Assembly (NCBI RefSeq): GCF_026153515.1
Contig: NZ_CP110644.1
Span: forward strand, 927,501 to 991,500
Length of the DNA: 64,000 nt
From: Pseudomonas sp. KU26590
GTDB lineage: Bacteria > Pseudomonadota > Gammaproteobacteria > Pseudomonadales > Pseudomonadaceae
Reading direction: 5' to 3'
A program made the translations under genes and the position numbers. Below, piece by piece: positions 17,562 to 29,148 of the stretch (positions are counted from its first letter, which is position 1; each line of letters opens with the position of its first letter). Under the pieces are notes generated by a model. That model was given only the letters and a program-made list of their open reading frames with translations, had not been told where the DNA came from and did not search any database.

Positions 17562-19667
17562 ATGGCTCGTACTACACCGATCAGCCGTTACCGTAACATT
17601 GGTATCGTTGCTCACGTGGATGCTGGTAAAACCACCACCACCGAGCGCGTCCTTTTTTACACCGGCAAAAGCCACAAGATGGGCGAGGTGCATGATGGCG
17701 CCGCGACCACCGACTGGATGGTTCAGGAGCAGGAGCGTGGTATTACCATTACTTCTGCTGCTATTACTGCCTTTTGGCAGGGTTCCGAGAAGCAGCACAA
17801 AGATCAGTATCGCTTCAACGTGATTGACACCCCGGGCCACGTAGACTTCACGATTGAAGTTGAACGTTCCCTGCGTGTACTCGACGGTGCGGTCGTGGTT
17901 TTCTGTGGTACCTCGGGCGTAGAGCCGCAGTCGGAAACCGTATGGCGTCAGGCCAACAAGTACGGTGTTCCACGTCTTGTGTACGTAAACAAGATGGACC
18001 GTGCAGGTGCAGATTTCCTGCGCGTAATTGGTCAGATCAAGCAGCGTCTGGGTCACACTCCGGTTCCTATCCAGCTGGCTATCGGTTCCGAAGACAACTT
18101 CCAGGGTCAGATCGATCTGATGTCCATGGAAGCGGTCTACTGGAACGATTCCGACAAGGGTATGGTCCCTGTTCGCAAGCCTATCCCTGCTGAGCTGCAG
18201 GAACTGGCTGACGAGTGGCGCGGCAACATGGTTGAGGCTGCGGCCGAAGCCAGCGAAGAGCTGATGAACAAGTACCTCGAAGGTGAAGAGCTCACCAACG
18301 CGGAAATCAAGGATGCTCTGCGTCAGCGTACTATCGCTGGCGAAATCGTCCTGGCTGTTTGCGGTTCTTCCTTCAAGAACAAGGGCGTTCCCCTGGTTCT
18401 CGACGCCGTGATCGACTATCTGCCGGCACCGGTTGATATCCCTGCCATCAAGGGCACTGACCCGGATGACGAGACTATCAATCTGGAGCGTCACGCAGAC
18501 GACAACGAGCCGTTCTCGGCTCTGGCGTTCAAGATCGCGACTGACCCATTCGTGGGTACCCTGACCTTCGTCCGTGTTTACTCGGGCGTGTTGGCATCCG
18601 GCGACGGCGTGATCAACTCCGTCAAGGGTAAGAAAGAGCGCGTGGGTCGTATGGTGCAAATGCACGCTAACGCTCGCGAAGAGATCAAGGAAGTACGCGC
18701 TGGTGACATCGCGGCCTTGATCGGCATGAAGGACGTCACCACTGGTGAAACCTTGTGCAACGCTGACAAGCCAATCATCCTGGTACGGATGGACTTCCCG
18801 GAGCCCGTTATTTCGGTTGCCGTAGAGCCTAAGACCAAGGATGACCAGGAAAAAATGGGTATCGCACTGGGCAAGCTTGCTCAGGAAGACCCGTCTTTCC
18901 GCGTTAAAACTGATGAAGAGACTGGTCAAACGATCATCTCTGGCATGGGCGAATTGCACCTGGACATCCTGGTTGACCGGATGCGCCGTGAGTTCAACGT
19001 CGAAGCCAACATCGGTAAGCCTCAGGTTTCGTATCGTGAGCGCATCACGAAGAACTGTGAAATCGAAGGCAAGTTCGTTCGCCAGTCCGGCGGTCGTGGT
19101 CAGTTCGGCCACTGCTGGATCCGTTTTGCGCCTGCTGACGAAGGTCAGGAAGGTCTGCAATTCGTGAACGAAGTAGTGGGTGGTGTGGTTCCTAAGGAAT
19201 ACATCCCGGCTATCCAGAAGGGCATCGAAGAGCAGATGAAGAACGGCGTTGTTGCCGGGTATCCGCTGATCGGCCTGAAGGCTACCGTGTTTGATGGTTC
19301 TTACCACGACGTCGACTCGAACGAGATGGCGTTTAAGGTGGCTGCGTCCATGGCGACCAAGCAACTGGCCCAGAAGGGCGGCGGTGAGTTGCTTGAGCCG
19401 ATCATGGCTGTAGAGGTTGTTACGCCTGAAGACTATATGGGTGACGTGATGGGCGACCTTAACCGTCGTCGCGGCATGATCCTGGGTATGGAAGATACGG
19501 TCTCCGGCAAGGTAATTCGTGCCGAGGTTCCGTTGGGTGAGATGTTCGGTTATGCGACCGACGTTCGCTCCATGTCCCAGGGTCGCGCAAGCTACTCTAT
19601 GGAATTCAAAAAATACAATACAGCTCCGTCGCACATCGTCGAAACTGTAACCAAAAAACAAGGCTGA
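17562..19667 (+). CDS. fusA: Translation elongation factor G
   Basis: GTPase that drives tRNA-mRNA translocation and, with RRF, ribosome recycling. The 701-residue protein has the five-domain layout: P-loop AHVDAGKTT at about 17-25, switch [10 protein letters not shown] near 89, NKMD near 143, and domain IV with GQFGHC and the C-terminal SYSMEFKKY. It is in the str operon between rpsG and tuf. No fusidic-acid-type change can be judged by eye. A second fusA paralogue, common in Pseudomonas, is not in the window. Confidence 0.98.
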   Translation: MARTTPISRYRNIGIVAHVDAGKTTTTERVLFYTGKSHKMGEVHDGAATTDWMVQEQERGITITSAAITAFWQGSEKQHKDQYRFNVIDTPGHVDFTIEVERSLRVLDGAVVVFCGTSGVEPQSETVWRQANKYGVPRLVYVNKMDRAGADFLRVIGQIKQRLGHTPVPIQLAIGSEDNFQGQIDLMSMEAVYWNDSDKGMVPVRKPIPAELQELADEWRGNMVEAAAEASEELMNKYLEGEELTNAEIKDALRQRTIAGEIVLAVCGSSFKNKGVPLVLDAVIDYLPAPVDIPAIKGTDPDDETINLERHADDNEPFSALAFKIATDPFVGTLTFVRVYSGVLASGDGVINSVKGKKERVGRMVQMHANAREEIKEVRAGDIAALIGMKDVTTGETLCNADKPIILVRMDFPEPVISVAVEPKTKDDQEKMGIALGKLAQEDPSFRVKTDEETGQTIISGMGELHLDILVDRMRREFNVEANIGKPQVSYRERITKNCEIEGKFVRQSGGRGQFGHCWIRFAPADEGQEGLQFVNEVVGGVVPKEYIPAIQKGIEEQMKNGVVAGYPLIGLKATVFDGSYHDVDSNEMAFKVAASMATKQLAQKGGGELLEPIMAVEVVTPEDYMGDVMGDLNRRRGMILGMEDTVSGKVIRAEVPLGEMFGYATDVRSMSQGRASYSMEFKKYNTAPSHIVETVTKKQG

Positions 19668-19698
19668 TTCAGCGCCTTTAGGCTAGGAGTTATTTGTC

Positions 19699-20892
<1,194 letters not shown>

Positions 20893-20910
20893 GCGATGAT
20901 CTTCAAAAAG

Positions 20911-20936
20911 AGCCCCCGCTTGCGGGGGCTTTTTTA
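20911..20936 (+). terminator. Terminator of the str operon
   Basis: AGCCCCCG / CGGGGGCT, loop CTTG, followed by TTTTTTA. A canonical strong factor-independent terminator, six bases before the S10 operon promoter. Confidence 0.95.
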
Positions 20937-20941
20937 TTGGG

Positions 20942-20970
20942 TTGACACCCTGTTAGCTCGTCTATAGAAT
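20942..20970 (+). promoter_or_regulatory. Sigma-70 promoter of the S10 operon
   Basis: TTGACA at 20942-20947 (perfect), 17-base spacer, TAGAAT at 20965-20970, then a GC-rich TGCGCCTCC like a stringent discriminator. The leader to rpsJ is about 55 bases, too short for the enterobacterial-type L4-responsive S10 leader. Confidence 0.9.
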
Positions 20971-21031
20971 TGCGCCTCCTTTAAACGGGCGTATTGCGCT
21001 CGGTGGGAAGTAGCCTGGAGTCTGAAATCCA

Positions 21032-21343
21032 ATGCAAAATCAGCAAATCCGTATCAGGTTGAAGGCTTTTGATCATCGCCTGATCGACCAATCCACCCAG
21101 GAAATCGTGGAAACCGCGAAACGTACTGGTGCTCAAGTGCGTGGTCCGATTCCACTCCCTACCCGTAAAGAGCGGTTCACCGTTCTGGTTTCTCCGCACG
21201 TCAACAAAGACGCGCGCGACCAGTACGAGATCCGCACTCATAAGCGTGTTCTGGACATCGTCCAGCCAACGGATAAAACCGTTGACGCGCTGATGAAGCT
21301 TGATCTTGCGGCAGGTGTGGAAGTACAGATCAGCCTCGGCTAA
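21032..21343 (+). CDS. rpsJ: 30S ribosomal protein S10
   Basis: Small-subunit head protein that also pairs with NusB in antitermination and with NusG in transcription-translation coupling. The 103-residue protein matches the family ([19 protein letters not shown]; signature [15 protein letters not shown]). GGAG lies 13 bases upstream. It is the first gene of the S10 operon, directly behind a strong promoter. Confidence 0.98.
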
Positions 21344-21424
21344 GACTCGGGTCTTAGTCGTGTAACGCTCTGAAATGGGCGGCCATAGCGGGTGAAAGCC
21401 CCGTACACTCATGAGGTTTACAAC

Positions 21425-22060
21425 ATGACTATTGGTGTAGTCGGTCGTAAATGCGGTATGACCCGTATTTTCACCGAAGAAGGTGTCTCCATTCCGGTTA
21501 CGGTCATTGAGATCGAGCCGAATCGCGTCACCCAGTTCAAAACCGAAGAAGTCGATGGCTATCGTGCAGTGCAAGTCACTGTCGGCGTGCGTCGTGCTTC
21601 CCGTGTGACTGCTGCTCAAGCAGGTCACTTCGCTAAAGCGAACGTTGCCGCTGGTCGTACAGTGCTGGAATTCCGTCTTGAAGAAGGCGAATACAAGGCT
21701 GGCGATCTGATCAATGCAGAAATCTTTGCTGCTGGCCAGATGGTAGATGTTACCGGTCAGTCCAAAGGTAAAGGCTTCCAAGGTACTATCAAGCGCCACA
21801 ATTTCCGTGGCCAAGATAATACTCACGGTAACTCCGTGTCCCACCGCGTCCCGGGCTCTATCGGCCAGTGCCAGACTCCTGGTCGTGTATTCAAGGGCAA
21901 AAAAATGTCCGGTCATATGGGCGCTGAGCGCGTGACCGTGCAGTCCCTGGAAGTAGTGCGCGTGGACGCTGAACGCAATCTGTTGTTGGTCAAGGGTGCT
22001 GTTCCTGGCGCTACTGGCGGCAATGTGGTTGTACGTCCAGCAGCCAAGGCTCGCGGTTAA
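21425..22060 (+). CDS. rplC: 50S ribosomal protein L3
   Basis: Early 23S rRNA assembly protein near the peptidyl-transferase centre. The 211-residue protein starts [16 protein letters not shown] and contains the signature [24 protein letters not shown]; the glutamine of GQDNTHG is the PrmB methylation region. The frame is open from 21392, but MTIGVVG fixes the start at 21425, after ATGAGGTTT. Confidence 0.97.
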   Translation: MTIGVVGRKCGMTRIFTEEGVSIPVTVIEIEPNRVTQFKTEEVDGYRAVQVTVGVRRASRVTAAQAGHFAKANVAAGRTVLEFRLEEGEYKAGDLINAEIFAAGQMVDVTGQSKGKGFQGTIKRHNFRGQDNTHGNSVSHRVPGSIGQCQTPGRVFKGKKMSGHMGAERVTVQSLEVVRVDAERNLLLVKGAVPGATGGNVVVRPAAKARG

Positions 22061-22072
22061 GGGGAAGCTGAC

Positions 22073-22675
22073 ATGCAATTAAATGTAAATGACGCTCAAG
22101 CGATCGAAGTTTCCGAACTGACATTTGGCGGCGAATTCAACGAGACGCTGGTTCACCAGGCAGTCGTGGCCTACATGGCTGGCGGTCGTCAGGGTAGCAA
22201 GCAGCAAAAGACCCGTTCTGACGTATCCGGTGGCGGTAAGCGCCCGTGGCGTCAAAAGGGTACTGGCCGTGCTCGTGCCGGTACTATCCGTAGCCCGATC
22301 TGGCGCGGCGGTGGTGTCACTTTCGCAGCACGTCCTCAGGACCACTCTCAGAAGCTCAACAAGAAGATGTATCGCGCTGCATTGCGCTCCATCCTTGCTG
22401 AACTGGTTCGTACTGATCGTCTGGTCGTGGTTCAGGATTTCGTTGTTGAATCGCCGAAAACCAAAGATCTGCTGGGCAAACTGAACGACATGAGCCTGAC
22501 CGACGTTTTGATCGTGTCGGACGCTGTTGATCAGAACCTGTACCTGGCTGCTCGTAACCTGCCGCACGTTGATGTGCGTGATGTTCAAGGTTCCGATCCA
22601 GTTAGTCTGATCGCATACGACAAAGTGTTGATCACTGTGTCGGCCGTGAAGAAATTCGAGGAGCTGCTGGGATGA
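22073..22675 (+). CDS. rplD: 50S ribosomal protein L4
   Basis: Lines the peptide exit tunnel and in enterobacteria represses the S10 operon. The 200-residue protein has the extended loop [25 protein letters not shown]... that reaches the tunnel wall. AGGGGAAG precedes the ATG. The end overlaps rplW by four bases (ATGA), which favours coupled translation. Confidence 0.97.
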   Translation: MQLNVNDAQAIEVSELTFGGEFNETLVHQAVVAYMAGGRQGSKQQKTRSDVSGGGKRPWRQKGTGRARAGTIRSPIWRGGGVTFAARPQDHSQKLNKKMYRAALRSILAELVRTDRLVVVQDFVVESPKTKDLLGKLNDMSLTDVLIVSDAVDQNLYLAARNLPHVDVRDVQGSDPVSLIAYDKVLITVSAVKKFEELLG

Positions 22676-22971
22676 ACCAGGAACGCGTATTTAAAGTTCT
22701 GCTTGGCCCGCACGTTTCCGAGAAGGCTACGGTTCTGGCAGACAAAAAAGGTCAGTTCGTTTTCAAGGTTGCTACTGATGCAACCAAGCTGGAAATCAAG
22801 AAGGCCGTCGAAAGCCTGTTCAGCGTGAAAGTAGAGCGTGTCACTACCCTGAATGTCATGGGTAAGACCAAGCGCACTGCTCGCGGTCTGGGCAAGCGTA
22901 ATGACTGGAAGAAGGCAGTTATCTCCCTTCAGCCAGGCCAAGATCTCGATTTCAGCAGCAGTGCTGAGTAA
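22672..22971 (+). CDS. rplW: 50S ribosomal protein L23
   Basis: Tunnel-exit protein that docks trigger factor and the signal recognition particle. The 99-residue protein begins [20 protein letters not shown] and contains the [17 protein letters not shown] region that includes the docking glutamate. Its start overlaps the rplD stop. rplB follows after 14 bases. Confidence 0.97.
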   Translation: MNQERVFKVLLGPHVSEKATVLADKKGQFVFKVATDATKLEIKKAVESLFSVKVERVTTLNVMGKTKRTARGLGKRNDWKKAVISLQPGQDLDFSSSAE

Positions 22972-22985
22972 GGAAGGGGTGCATC

Positions 22986-23810
22986 ATGGCAATCGTTAAA
23001 TGCAAACCGACTTCCCCTGGCCGCCGTTTTGTGGTCAAGGTGGTCAACCAGGAGCTGCATAAAGGCGCTCCTCACGCACCGCTGCTCGAGAAAAAATCGA
23101 AGACTGGTGGTCGTAACAACAATGGCCGCATCACTACTCGTCACATCGGTGGTGGTCATAAGCAGCATTATCGTCTGGTCGATTTCCGTCGCAATGACAA
23201 GGATGGCATCTCTGCCACCGTCGAGCGCATTGAATACGATCCAAACCGTACTGCTCACATCGCACTGCTGCTGTACGCAGACGGCGAGCGTCGTTACATC
23301 ATCGCGCCTAAAGGCGTGAGTGCTGGCGACCAGCTGATCGCAGGCGCCTTGGCTCCAATCAAGCCAGGTAACGCTCTGCAGCTGCGCAACATCCCAGTGG
23401 GTTCTACCGTTCACGGCATCGAACTGAAGCCGGGTAAAGGTGCTCAGATCGCTCGTTCCGCTGGTGCATCTGCACAGCTGATCGCTCGTGAAGGTGTCTA
23501 CGTGACCCTGCGTCTTCGCTCCGGTGAGATGCGTAAGGTTCTGGCTGAATGCCGTGCGACTCTGGGTGAGGTCTCGAACTCCGAGCACAGCCTGCGTTCG
23601 CTGGGTAAAGCTGGTGCCAAACGCTGGCGTGGCGTTCGCCCAACCGTTCGTGGTGTTGCCATGAACCCGGTTGACCACCCACATGGTGGTGGTGAAGGTC
23701 GTACCTCTGGTGGTCGTCATCCGGTATCGCCGTGGGGCTTCCCGACTAAGGGCGCGAAGACTCGTGGTAATAAGCGTACCGACAAAATGATCGTCCGTCG
23801 TCGCAAGTAA
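22986..23810 (+). CDS. rplB: 50S ribosomal protein L2
   Basis: Conserved large-subunit protein needed for subunit joining and peptidyl transfer. The 274-residue protein ends with the signature [28 protein letters not shown], which includes the functionally important histidine of [18 protein letters not shown] precedes the ATG. It lies in the standard S10 order between rplW and rpsS. Confidence 0.98.
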   Translation: MAIVKCKPTSPGRRFVVKVVNQELHKGAPHAPLLEKKSKTGGRNNNGRITTRHIGGGHKQHYRLVDFRRNDKDGISATVERIEYDPNRTAHIALLLYADGERRYIIAPKGVSAGDQLIAGALAPIKPGNALQLRNIPVGSTVHGIELKPGKGAQIARSAGASAQLIAREGVYVTLRLRSGEMRKVLAECRATLGEVSNSEHSLRSLGKAGAKRWRGVRPTVRGVAMNPVDHPHGGGEGRTSGGRHPVSPWGFPTKGAKTRGNKRTDKMIVRRRK

Positions 23811-23826
23811 ATAGAGGGATACGACA

Positions 23827-24102
23827 GTGCCACGTTCTCTGAAAAAAGGTCCTTTTATTGATCTTCACCTACTGAAGAAGATCGAAGTGGCGGCGGAAAA
23901 GAACGATCGCAAACCAGTTAAGACCTGGTCGCGCCGTTCTATGATCCTGCCGCAAATGGTCGGTTTGACCATTGCTGTGCATAACGGTCGTCAACATGTT
24001 CCTGTTCTCGTGAACGAAGACATGGTCGGCCACAAACTAGGCGAGTTTGCCGGTACCCGCACTTATCGTGGGCACGTGGCAGACAAGAAAGCCAAGCGTT
24101 AA
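23827..24102 (+). CDS. rpsS: 30S ribosomal protein S19
   Basis: Head protein of the small subunit that pairs with S13 and contacts the A-site finger. The 91-residue protein begins [18 protein letters not shown] and contains the signature [16 protein letters not shown]. The start codon is GTG after AGAGGGA. rplV follows after 13 bases. Confidence 0.97.
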   Translation: MPRSLKKGPFIDLHLLKKIEVAAEKNDRKPVKTWSRRSMILPQMVGLTIAVHNGRQHVPVLVNEDMVGHKLGEFAGTRTYRGHVADKKAKR

Positions 24103-24115
24103 GGGGTAAGGAACG

Positions 24116-24448
24116 ATGGAAGTAGCCGCTAAGTTGTCGGGCGCTCGAATCTCCGCCCAGAAAGCCCGCTTGGTCGCCGACCAGATCCGCGGGAAGAAGG
24201 TGGGCGAAGCGCTCAACCTGTTGGCTTTCAGCAGTAAGAAAGCCGCCGAGATCATGAAGAAAGTGCTGGAGTCGGCCGTAGCCAACGCCGAGCATAACGA
24301 AGGCGCAGACGTTGATGACCTCAAGGTCTCCACCGTTTTCGTCAACGAAGGGCGTTCGCTGAAGCGCATCATGCCACGTGCCAAAGGCCGTGCTGATCGC
24401 ATCGTCAAGCGGTCTTGCCATATCACTGTCAAGGTTGCTGACAAGTAA
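24116..24448 (+). CDS. rplV: 50S ribosomal protein L22
   Basis: Spans the large subunit; its hairpin loop forms the tunnel constriction with L4. The 110-residue protein has the signature [40 protein letters not shown] precedes the ATG. The macrolide-linked loop ([10 protein letters not shown]) is intact. rpsC follows after 13 bases. Confidence 0.97.
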
Positions 24449-24461
24449 CGGAGTCGAAGAG

Positions 24462-25148
24462 ATGGGTCAGAAAGTACATCCCATTGGCATTCGCCTGGGA
24501 ATCGTCAAGGAGCACACCTCCGTCTGGTACGCAGACGGTCGGACTTATGCGGACTATTTGTTCGCTGATCTGAAGGTGCGAGAGTATCTCCAAGACAAAC
24601 TAAAAAGCGCGTCCGTAAGCCGTATCGATATCCATCGTCCGGCGCAGACTGCACGCATCACCATCCACACCGCTCGTCCAGGTATCGTTATCGGGAAGAA
24701 AGGTGAAGATGTTGAGAAGCTGCGTCAGGACCTGACCAAGCAAATGGGTGTGCCTGTGCACATCAATATCGAAGAGATCCGTAAGCCGGAGCTCGACGGT
24801 ATGCTGGTTGCGCAGAGCGTAGCTCAGCAGCTGGAGCGTCGCGTAATGTTCCGTCGCGCTATGAAGCGCGCAGTGCAGAACGCCATGCGCATTGGTGCCA
24901 AAGGCATCAAAATCCAAGTGAGCGGTCGTCTCGGCGGTGCTGAAATTGCACGTACTGAATGGTATCGCGAAGGTCGTGTGCCTTTGCACACCCTGCGTGC
25001 CGACATCGACTATGCCAACTACGAAGCTCACACCACTTACGGTGTGATCGGTGTAAAGGTTTGGATCTTCAAAGGCGAAGTAATTGGTGGTCGCCAAGAA
25101 GAGCTGAAACCGCAAGCACCAGCGCCTCGTAAAAAAGCTGCTAAGTAA
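24462..25148 (+). CDS. rpsC: 30S ribosomal protein S3
   Basis: mRNA-entry protein of the small subunit with helicase activity (S3/S4/S5). The 228-residue protein has an N-terminal KH domain ([18 protein letters not shown], about 63-80) and a C-terminal domain ([31 protein letters not shown]). A frame is open from 24378, but it overlaps rplV and [13 protein letters not shown] fixes the start at 24462, preceded by CGGAG. Confidence 0.97.
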
Positions 25149-25160
25149 GGGGTACGCCAA

Positions 25161-25574
25161 ATGTTGCAACCTAAGCGTACGAAGTTCCGCAAGCAGATGA
25201 CCGGCCACAACCGTGGTCTGGCACTGCGCGGTAGCAAAGTCAGCTTCGGCGAGTTCGCGCTGAAGTCTGTTGCTCGTGGTCGTCTCACCGCTCGTCAGAT
25301 CGAGTCAGCGCGTCGTGCACTGACCCGTCACGTTAAACGTGGCGGCAAGATCTGGATCCGTGTATTCCCGGACAAGCCTGTCACCAAAAAGCCTCTCGAA
25401 GTTCGGATGGGTAAAGGTAAGGGTAACGTGGAGTACTGGGTTGCCCAGATTCAGCCAGGCAAAGTCCTGTATGAAATCGAGGGTGTTTCCGAAGAGTTGG
25501 CGCGTGAGGCTTTCGCCCTGGCTGCTGCAAAGCTGCCGCTCGCCACCTCCTTTGTTAAGCGGACGGTGATGTGA
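25161..25574 (+). CDS. rplP: 50S ribosomal protein L16
   Basis: Organises the A-site region of the large subunit. The 137-residue protein has [19 protein letters not shown] at its start and the signature [24 protein letters not shown]. The arginine hydroxylated by RoxA in some bacteria lies in this RMGKGKG segment. Its stop TGA shares a base with the rpmC ATG. Confidence 0.98.
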
Positions 25575-25765
25575 TGAAAGCGAATGAACTTCGTGAAAAA
25601 TCAGCACAGCAACTGAACGAGCAACTGCTCGGCTTGCTGCGCGACCAGTTCAATCTGCGCATGCAGAAAGCAACTGGCCAGTTGGGGCAGTCTCACCTGC
25701 TCTCGCAAGTTAAGCGTGACATCGCTCGCGTGAAGACTGTGCTCAACCAGCAGGCAGGTAAGTAA
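25574..25765 (+). CDS. rpmC: 50S ribosomal protein L29
   Basis: Small tunnel-exit protein next to L23. The 63-residue protein is [14 protein letters not shown]... with the conserved helical pair and the motif [12 protein letters not shown]. The ATG at 25574 overlaps the rplP stop (TGATG). A GTG three bases earlier is also in frame but would only add one residue. rpsQ follows after 2 bases. Confidence 0.95.
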
Positions 25766-25767
25766 TC

Positions 25768-26034
25768 ATGGCTGAAGCCGAAAAAACCGTCCGTACGCTG
25801 ACTGGCCGTGTCGTCAGCGACAAGATGGACAAGACCATCACCGTACTGATCGAGCGTCGCGTCAAGCACCCAATCTACGGTAAATACGTTAAGCGTTCGA
25901 CTAAGCTGCACGCGCACGACGAAACCAATCAGTGCCACATCGGCGACAAGGTCACTATTCGTGAAACTCGTCCGATGGCCAAGACCAAATCTTGGGCACT
26001 GGTTGATGTTCTCGAACGCGCTGTGGAAGTCTAA
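25768..26034 (+). CDS. rpsQ: 30S ribosomal protein S17
   Basis: Primary 16S rRNA 5'-domain binding protein with an OB fold. The 88-residue protein begins [26 protein letters not shown] and contains [23 protein letters not shown], the S17 signature. Close packing with rpmC indicates coupled translation. In E. coli it closes the S10 operon; here no terminator separates it from rplN. Confidence 0.97.
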   Translation: MAEAEKTVRTLTGRVVSDKMDKTITVLIERRVKHPIYGKYVKRSTKLHAHDETNQCHIGDKVTIRETRPMAKTKSWALVDVLERAVEV

Positions 26035-26057
26035 GGGCTAGGGGTCGGAGAAATTAT

Positions 26058-26426
26058 ATGATTCAGACTCAATCCATGCTCGATGTGGCCGATAACAGCG
26101 GCGCACGCCGCGTTATGTGCATCAAGGTGCTTGGTGGCTCTCATCGTCGTTACGCTGGTATCGGTGACATCATCAAAGTGACCGTCAAGGAAGCAATTCC
26201 GCGCGGCAAGGTGAAGAAAGGCCAAGTGATGACTGCAGTAGTAGTCCGCACTCGCCACGGTGTCCGTCGCGCAGACGGCTCCATCATCCGCTTTGATGGC
26301 AACGCTGCTGTTCTGTTGAACAACAAGCAAGAGCCGATCGGCACCCGTATCTTTGGGCCAGTGACCCGTGAACTTCGTACTGAGAAGTTCATGAAGATCG
26401 TCTCGCTCGCCCCAGAAGTGCTGTAA
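26058..26426 (+). CDS. rplN: 50S ribosomal protein L14
   Basis: Forms an intersubunit bridge and is the binding site of the silencing factor RsfS. The 122-residue protein has the family length and the signature [42 protein letters not shown] precedes the ATG. It begins the spc gene set, with only 23 bases after rpsQ, so it is probably read through from the S10 promoter. Confidence 0.97.
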   Translation: MIQTQSMLDVADNSGARRVMCIKVLGGSHRRYAGIGDIIKVTVKEAIPRGKVKKGQVMTAVVVRTRHGVRRADGSIIRFDGNAAVLLNNKQEPIGTRIFGPVTRELRTEKFMKIVSLAPEVL

Positions 26427-26437
26427 GGAGATCCGAC

Positions 26438-26752
26438 ATGCAAAAGATTCGTCGTGACGACGAGATCATCGTGATCGCCGGCAAAGACAAAGGTAAGCGC
26501 GGTAAGGTGCTCAAGGTTCTCGCTGACGACCGTCTGGTCGTTGGTGGGATCAACTTGGTGAAGCGTCATACCAAGCCAAACCCGATGTCGGGCGTACAGG
26601 GCGGTATCGTCGAGAAAGAAGCGCCATTGCACGCTTCTAACGTCGCCATTTTCAACGGCGCAACCAACAAGGCTGACCGCGTTGGTTTCAAAGTTGAAGA
26701 CGGCAAGAAAATTCGTGTCTTCAAGTCGACCCAAAAAGCGGTTGATGCTTGA
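26438..26752 (+). CDS. rplX: 50S ribosomal protein L24
   Basis: Initiator of large-subunit assembly. The 104-residue protein contains the KOW motif [21 protein letters not shown] at about 7-27 and the conserved [15 protein letters not shown] precedes the ATG. It sits between rplN and rplE as in other gammaproteobacteria. Confidence 0.97.
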   Translation: MQKIRRDDEIIVIAGKDKGKRGKVLKVLADDRLVVGGINLVKRHTKPNPMSGVQGGIVEKEAPLHASNVAIFNGATNKADRVGFKVEDGKKIRVFKSTQKAVDA

Positions 26753-26772
26753 ACACTGCTAGGTAGAAGACC

Positions 26773-27312
26773 ATGGCACGACTAAAAGAGATTTACTGGA
26801 AAGAAATCGCACCGAAACTTAAGGAAGAACTTAAGCTTTCGAACGTGATGGAAGTTCCACGCGTTACCAAGATCACCCTGAACATGGGTCTGGGCGAGGC
26901 GATCGGCGATAAGAAAATCATCGAGCACGCTGTTGCAGACCTGGAAAAAATCACCGGCCAAAAAGTCGTTGTGACCTACGCTCGCAAATCTATCGCTGGC
27001 TTTAAAGTCCGTGAAGGTTGGCCGATCGGCGTCAAAGTGACTCTGCGCCGTGAGCGTATGTATGAATTCCTGGATCGTCTGCTGTCGATCTCCCTGCCTC
27101 GGGTTCGCGACTTCCGCGGCCTGAATGCCAAGTCCTTCGATGGTCGTGGTAACTACAGTATGGGCGTTAAAGAGCAGATTATTTTCCCGGAAATCGACTA
27201 CGACAAGATCGATGCCCTGCGCGGTCTGGACATTACCCTGACCACCACTGCTCGTACGGACGAAGAAGGTCGCGCATTGCTGCGTGCTTTCAAGTTCCCG
27301 TTCCGCAACTGA
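26773..27312 (+). CDS. rplE: 50S ribosomal protein L5
   Basis: Binds 5S rRNA and P-site tRNA and forms a bridge to the small subunit. The 179-residue protein has the signature [16 protein letters not shown] and the C-terminal [33 protein letters not shown] precedes the ATG. rpsN follows after 13 bases. Confidence 0.97.
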   Translation: MARLKEIYWKEIAPKLKEELKLSNVMEVPRVTKITLNMGLGEAIGDKKIIEHAVADLEKITGQKVVVTYARKSIAGFKVREGWPIGVKVTLRRERMYEFLDRLLSISLPRVRDFRGLNAKSFDGRGNYSMGVKEQIIFPEIDYDKIDALRGLDITLTTTARTDEEGRALLRAFKFPFRN

Positions 27313-27325
27313 TTGGAGTAGGACC

Positions 27326-27631
27326 ATGGCCAAGAAGAGCATGAAAAACCGTGAGCTGAAGCGTCAGCTCACCGTTGCCAAGTACGCTACCAAGCGTGCT
27401 GCGCTGAAAGCGATCATCGTGGATCTGAACGCAAGTCCAGAAGCACGTTGGGAAGCTACGGTCGCACTGCAGAAGCAACCACGTGACGCAAGTGCCTCGC
27501 GCATGCGTAACCGTTGCCGCCTGACAGGTCGTCCGCACGGCGTATACCGCAAGTTCGGCCTCGGCCGTAACATGCTGCGCCAAGCAGCAATGCGTGGCGA
27601 CGTACCAGGTCTGGTTAAAGCTAGCTGGTAA
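27326..27631 (+). CDS. rpsN: 30S ribosomal protein S14 (zinc-free form)
   Basis: Late-assembling small-subunit head protein. The 101-residue protein is the long form without CxxC zinc motifs, usual in gammaproteobacteria, with the signature [22 protein letters not shown]. The frame is open from 27284 inside rpl[15 protein letters not shown] and GGAGTAGGA fix the ATG at 27326. An unusually long gap to rpsH follows, with a hairpin and promoter. Confidence 0.97.
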   Translation: MAKKSMKNRELKRQLTVAKYATKRAALKAIIVDLNASPEARWEATVALQKQPRDASASRMRNRCRLTGRPHGVYRKFGLGRNMLRQAAMRGDVPGLVKASW

Positions 27632-27694
27632 GCAGTTATTCTCGCAGTGCGCCTATTGTGTTCACCTCGAACTGATGGGCGTAGAGCCTGAATT

Positions 27695-27724
27695 TGAATC
27701 AAGCCCCTTTTGGGGCTTGATTCA
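27695..27724. repeat. Perfect 13-bp hairpin in the rpsN-rpsH gap
   Basis: TGAATCAAGCCCC and GGGGCTTGATTCA form a perfect 13-bp stem with loop TTTT. Only TTTCC follows, so it is not a canonical terminator. Its 3' arm contains the -35 box of the promoter described next. It lies inside what is normally an unbroken spc operon. Confidence 0.9.
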
Positions 27725-27745
27725 TTTCCGGGGTGCGCCTAGAAT
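27717..27745 (+). promoter_or_regulatory. Internal sigma-70 promoter upstream of rpsH
   Basis: TTGATT at 27717-27722, 17-base spacer, TAGAAT at 27740-27745, followed by GC-rich TGCCGGCTC. The -35 box lies in the 3' arm of the hairpin. Further on, a weak AGCC/GGCT stem (27804-27815) precedes CATTTTTTTT before rpsH. The gap of 214 bases holds no credible gene. Confidence 0.72.
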
Positions 27746-27845
27746 TGCCGGCTCGCCAGAGCCCGTGCTTGCACGTGCCCGGAATTTTAAGGCGATAGGT
27801 TGTAGCCGTAAGGCTCATTTTTTTTGTATCAGGAGCGTCTAGCCC

Positions 27846-28238
27846 ATGAGTATGCAGGACCCGTTAGCGGACATGCTAACTCGTATCCGTAATGCCCAGA
27901 TGGCTGAAAAGCCCGTCGTAAGCATGCCATCCTCCACGTTGAAGGTGGCTGTAGCCAAAGTCCTGAAGGACGAAGGTTACATTGCGGGTTATCAGATCAG
28001 CAGCGAAACCAAGCCGTTGCTATCCATCGAGCTGAAGTACTTCGAAGGCCGTCCGGTCATCGAAGAAGTGAAGCGCGTTAGCCGACCAGGCCTGCGTCAG
28101 TACAAGTCCGTCGATGAGTTGCCAAAAGTTCGTGGCGGCCTCGGTGTGTCTATCGTCTCCACCAACAAAGGTGTGATGACGGATCGTGCTGCGCGCGCTG
28201 CCGGTGTCGGCGGCGAAGTGCTTTGCACAGTGTTCTAA
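27846..28238 (+). CDS. rpsH: 30S ribosomal protein S8
   Basis: Primary binder of the 16S rRNA central domain and, in E. coli, repressor of the spc operon. The 130-residue protein begins [18 protein letters not shown] and has the signature [18 protein letters not shown] at its C-terminus. CAGGAG precedes the ATG. Its own upstream promoter makes it the possible first gene of a second spc transcript. Confidence 0.97.
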   Translation: MSMQDPLADMLTRIRNAQMAEKPVVSMPSSTLKVAVAKVLKDEGYIAGYQISSETKPLLSIELKYFEGRPVIEEVKRVSRPGLRQYKSVDELPKVRGGLGVSIVSTNKGVMTDRAARAAGVGGEVLCTVF

Positions 28239-28250
28239 GGGGGGATAAGC

Positions 28251-28784
28251 ATGTCACGCGTAGCTAAGAACCCCGTTAAGTTGCCAGCAGGCGTCGAAGT
28301 CAAACTCGTCGGCCAGCAGCTTTCGGTGAAGGGTGCCAAGGGCACTCTAGACCTGAACATCCATTCGTCCGTTGAAATTGTTGAAGAGTCCGGTGAGCTG
28401 CGTTTCGCTGCTCGCAATGGCGATCAACAAACTCGCGCAATGGCCGGTACCACTCGTGCGTTGGTAAACAACATGGTCCAGGGCGTAAGCCAAGGCTTCG
28501 AGCGCAAGCTCCAGCTGGTCGGTGTTGGTTACAAAGCGCAAGCAAAAGGCACGGTGCTGAACCTGGCCCTTGGCTTCTCGCACCCAGTGGACTACGAATT
28601 GCCGGAAGGCATCACCGCTGAGACTCCCAACCAAACCGATATCGTTATTCGCGGTATCGACAAGCAGTTGGTTGGTCAAGTGGCCGCTGAGATCCGCGAC
28701 TTCCGCCGTCCAGAGCCGTACAAAGGCAAAGGCGTGCGTTACGCGGACGAAGTCGTCCGTCGTAAAGAAGCCAAGAAGAAGTAG
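28251..28784 (+). CDS. rplF: 50S ribosomal protein L6
   Basis: Large-subunit protein near the factor-binding site. The 177-residue protein has two related domains and the conserved [17 protein letters not shown] start and [25 protein letters not shown] end. AAGGGGGGA precedes the ATG. rplR follows after 10 bases. Confidence 0.97.
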   Translation: MSRVAKNPVKLPAGVEVKLVGQQLSVKGAKGTLDLNIHSSVEIVEESGELRFAARNGDQQTRAMAGTTRALVNNMVQGVSQGFERKLQLVGVGYKAQAKGTVLNLALGFSHPVDYELPEGITAETPNQTDIVIRGIDKQLVGQVAAEIRDFRRPEPYKGKGVRYADEVVRRKEAKKK

Positions 28785-28794
28785 GGCATAGCAA

Positions 28795-29145
28795 ATGACC
28801 GTCAAAAAAGTTACCCGACTGCGTCGCGCTCGCAAAGCACGCCTGAAAATGCACGAACTCGAAGTCGTGCGTCTCTGCGTGTACCGCTCTTCGCAGCACA
28901 TTTATGCCCAGGTCATCTCGGCCGACGGCAGCAAAGTCCTGGCAAACGCCTCGACTTTGGACAAAGAACTGCGTGATGGCGCCACTGGCAACATCGACGC
29001 GGCCACTAAAGTTGGCCAGCTGATCGCTGAGCGTGCGAAAGCCGCCGGTGTATCGCAAGTGGCTTTTGATCGTTCTGGCTTCAAGTACCACGGTCGCGTT
29101 AAGGCGCTGGCTGATGCTGCTCGTGAAGGCGGGCTGGAGTTCTAA
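28795..29145 (+). CDS. rplR: 50S ribosomal protein L18
   Basis: Binds 5S rRNA and links it to 23S rRNA. The 116-residue protein has the basic N-terminus ([19 protein letters not shown]) and the C-terminal signature [28 protein letters not shown]. rpsE follows after 3 bases; its ribosome site lies in the end of rplR. Confidence 0.97.
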   Translation: MTVKKVTRLRRARKARLKMHELEVVRLCVYRSSQHIYAQVISADGSKVLANASTLDKELRDGATGNIDAATKVGQLIAERAKAAGVSQVAFDRSGFKYHGRVKALADAAREGGLEF

Positions 29146-29148
29146 GTT

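Noticed and set aside
20942..21031. L4-responsive S10 leader of the enterobacterial type
   Set aside because: The leader is only about 55 bases and shows no matching stem-loops.
27594..27842. An 82-codon frame in the rpsN-rpsH gap
   Set aside because: It begins in rpsN, crosses a hairpin and promoter and has no known domain.
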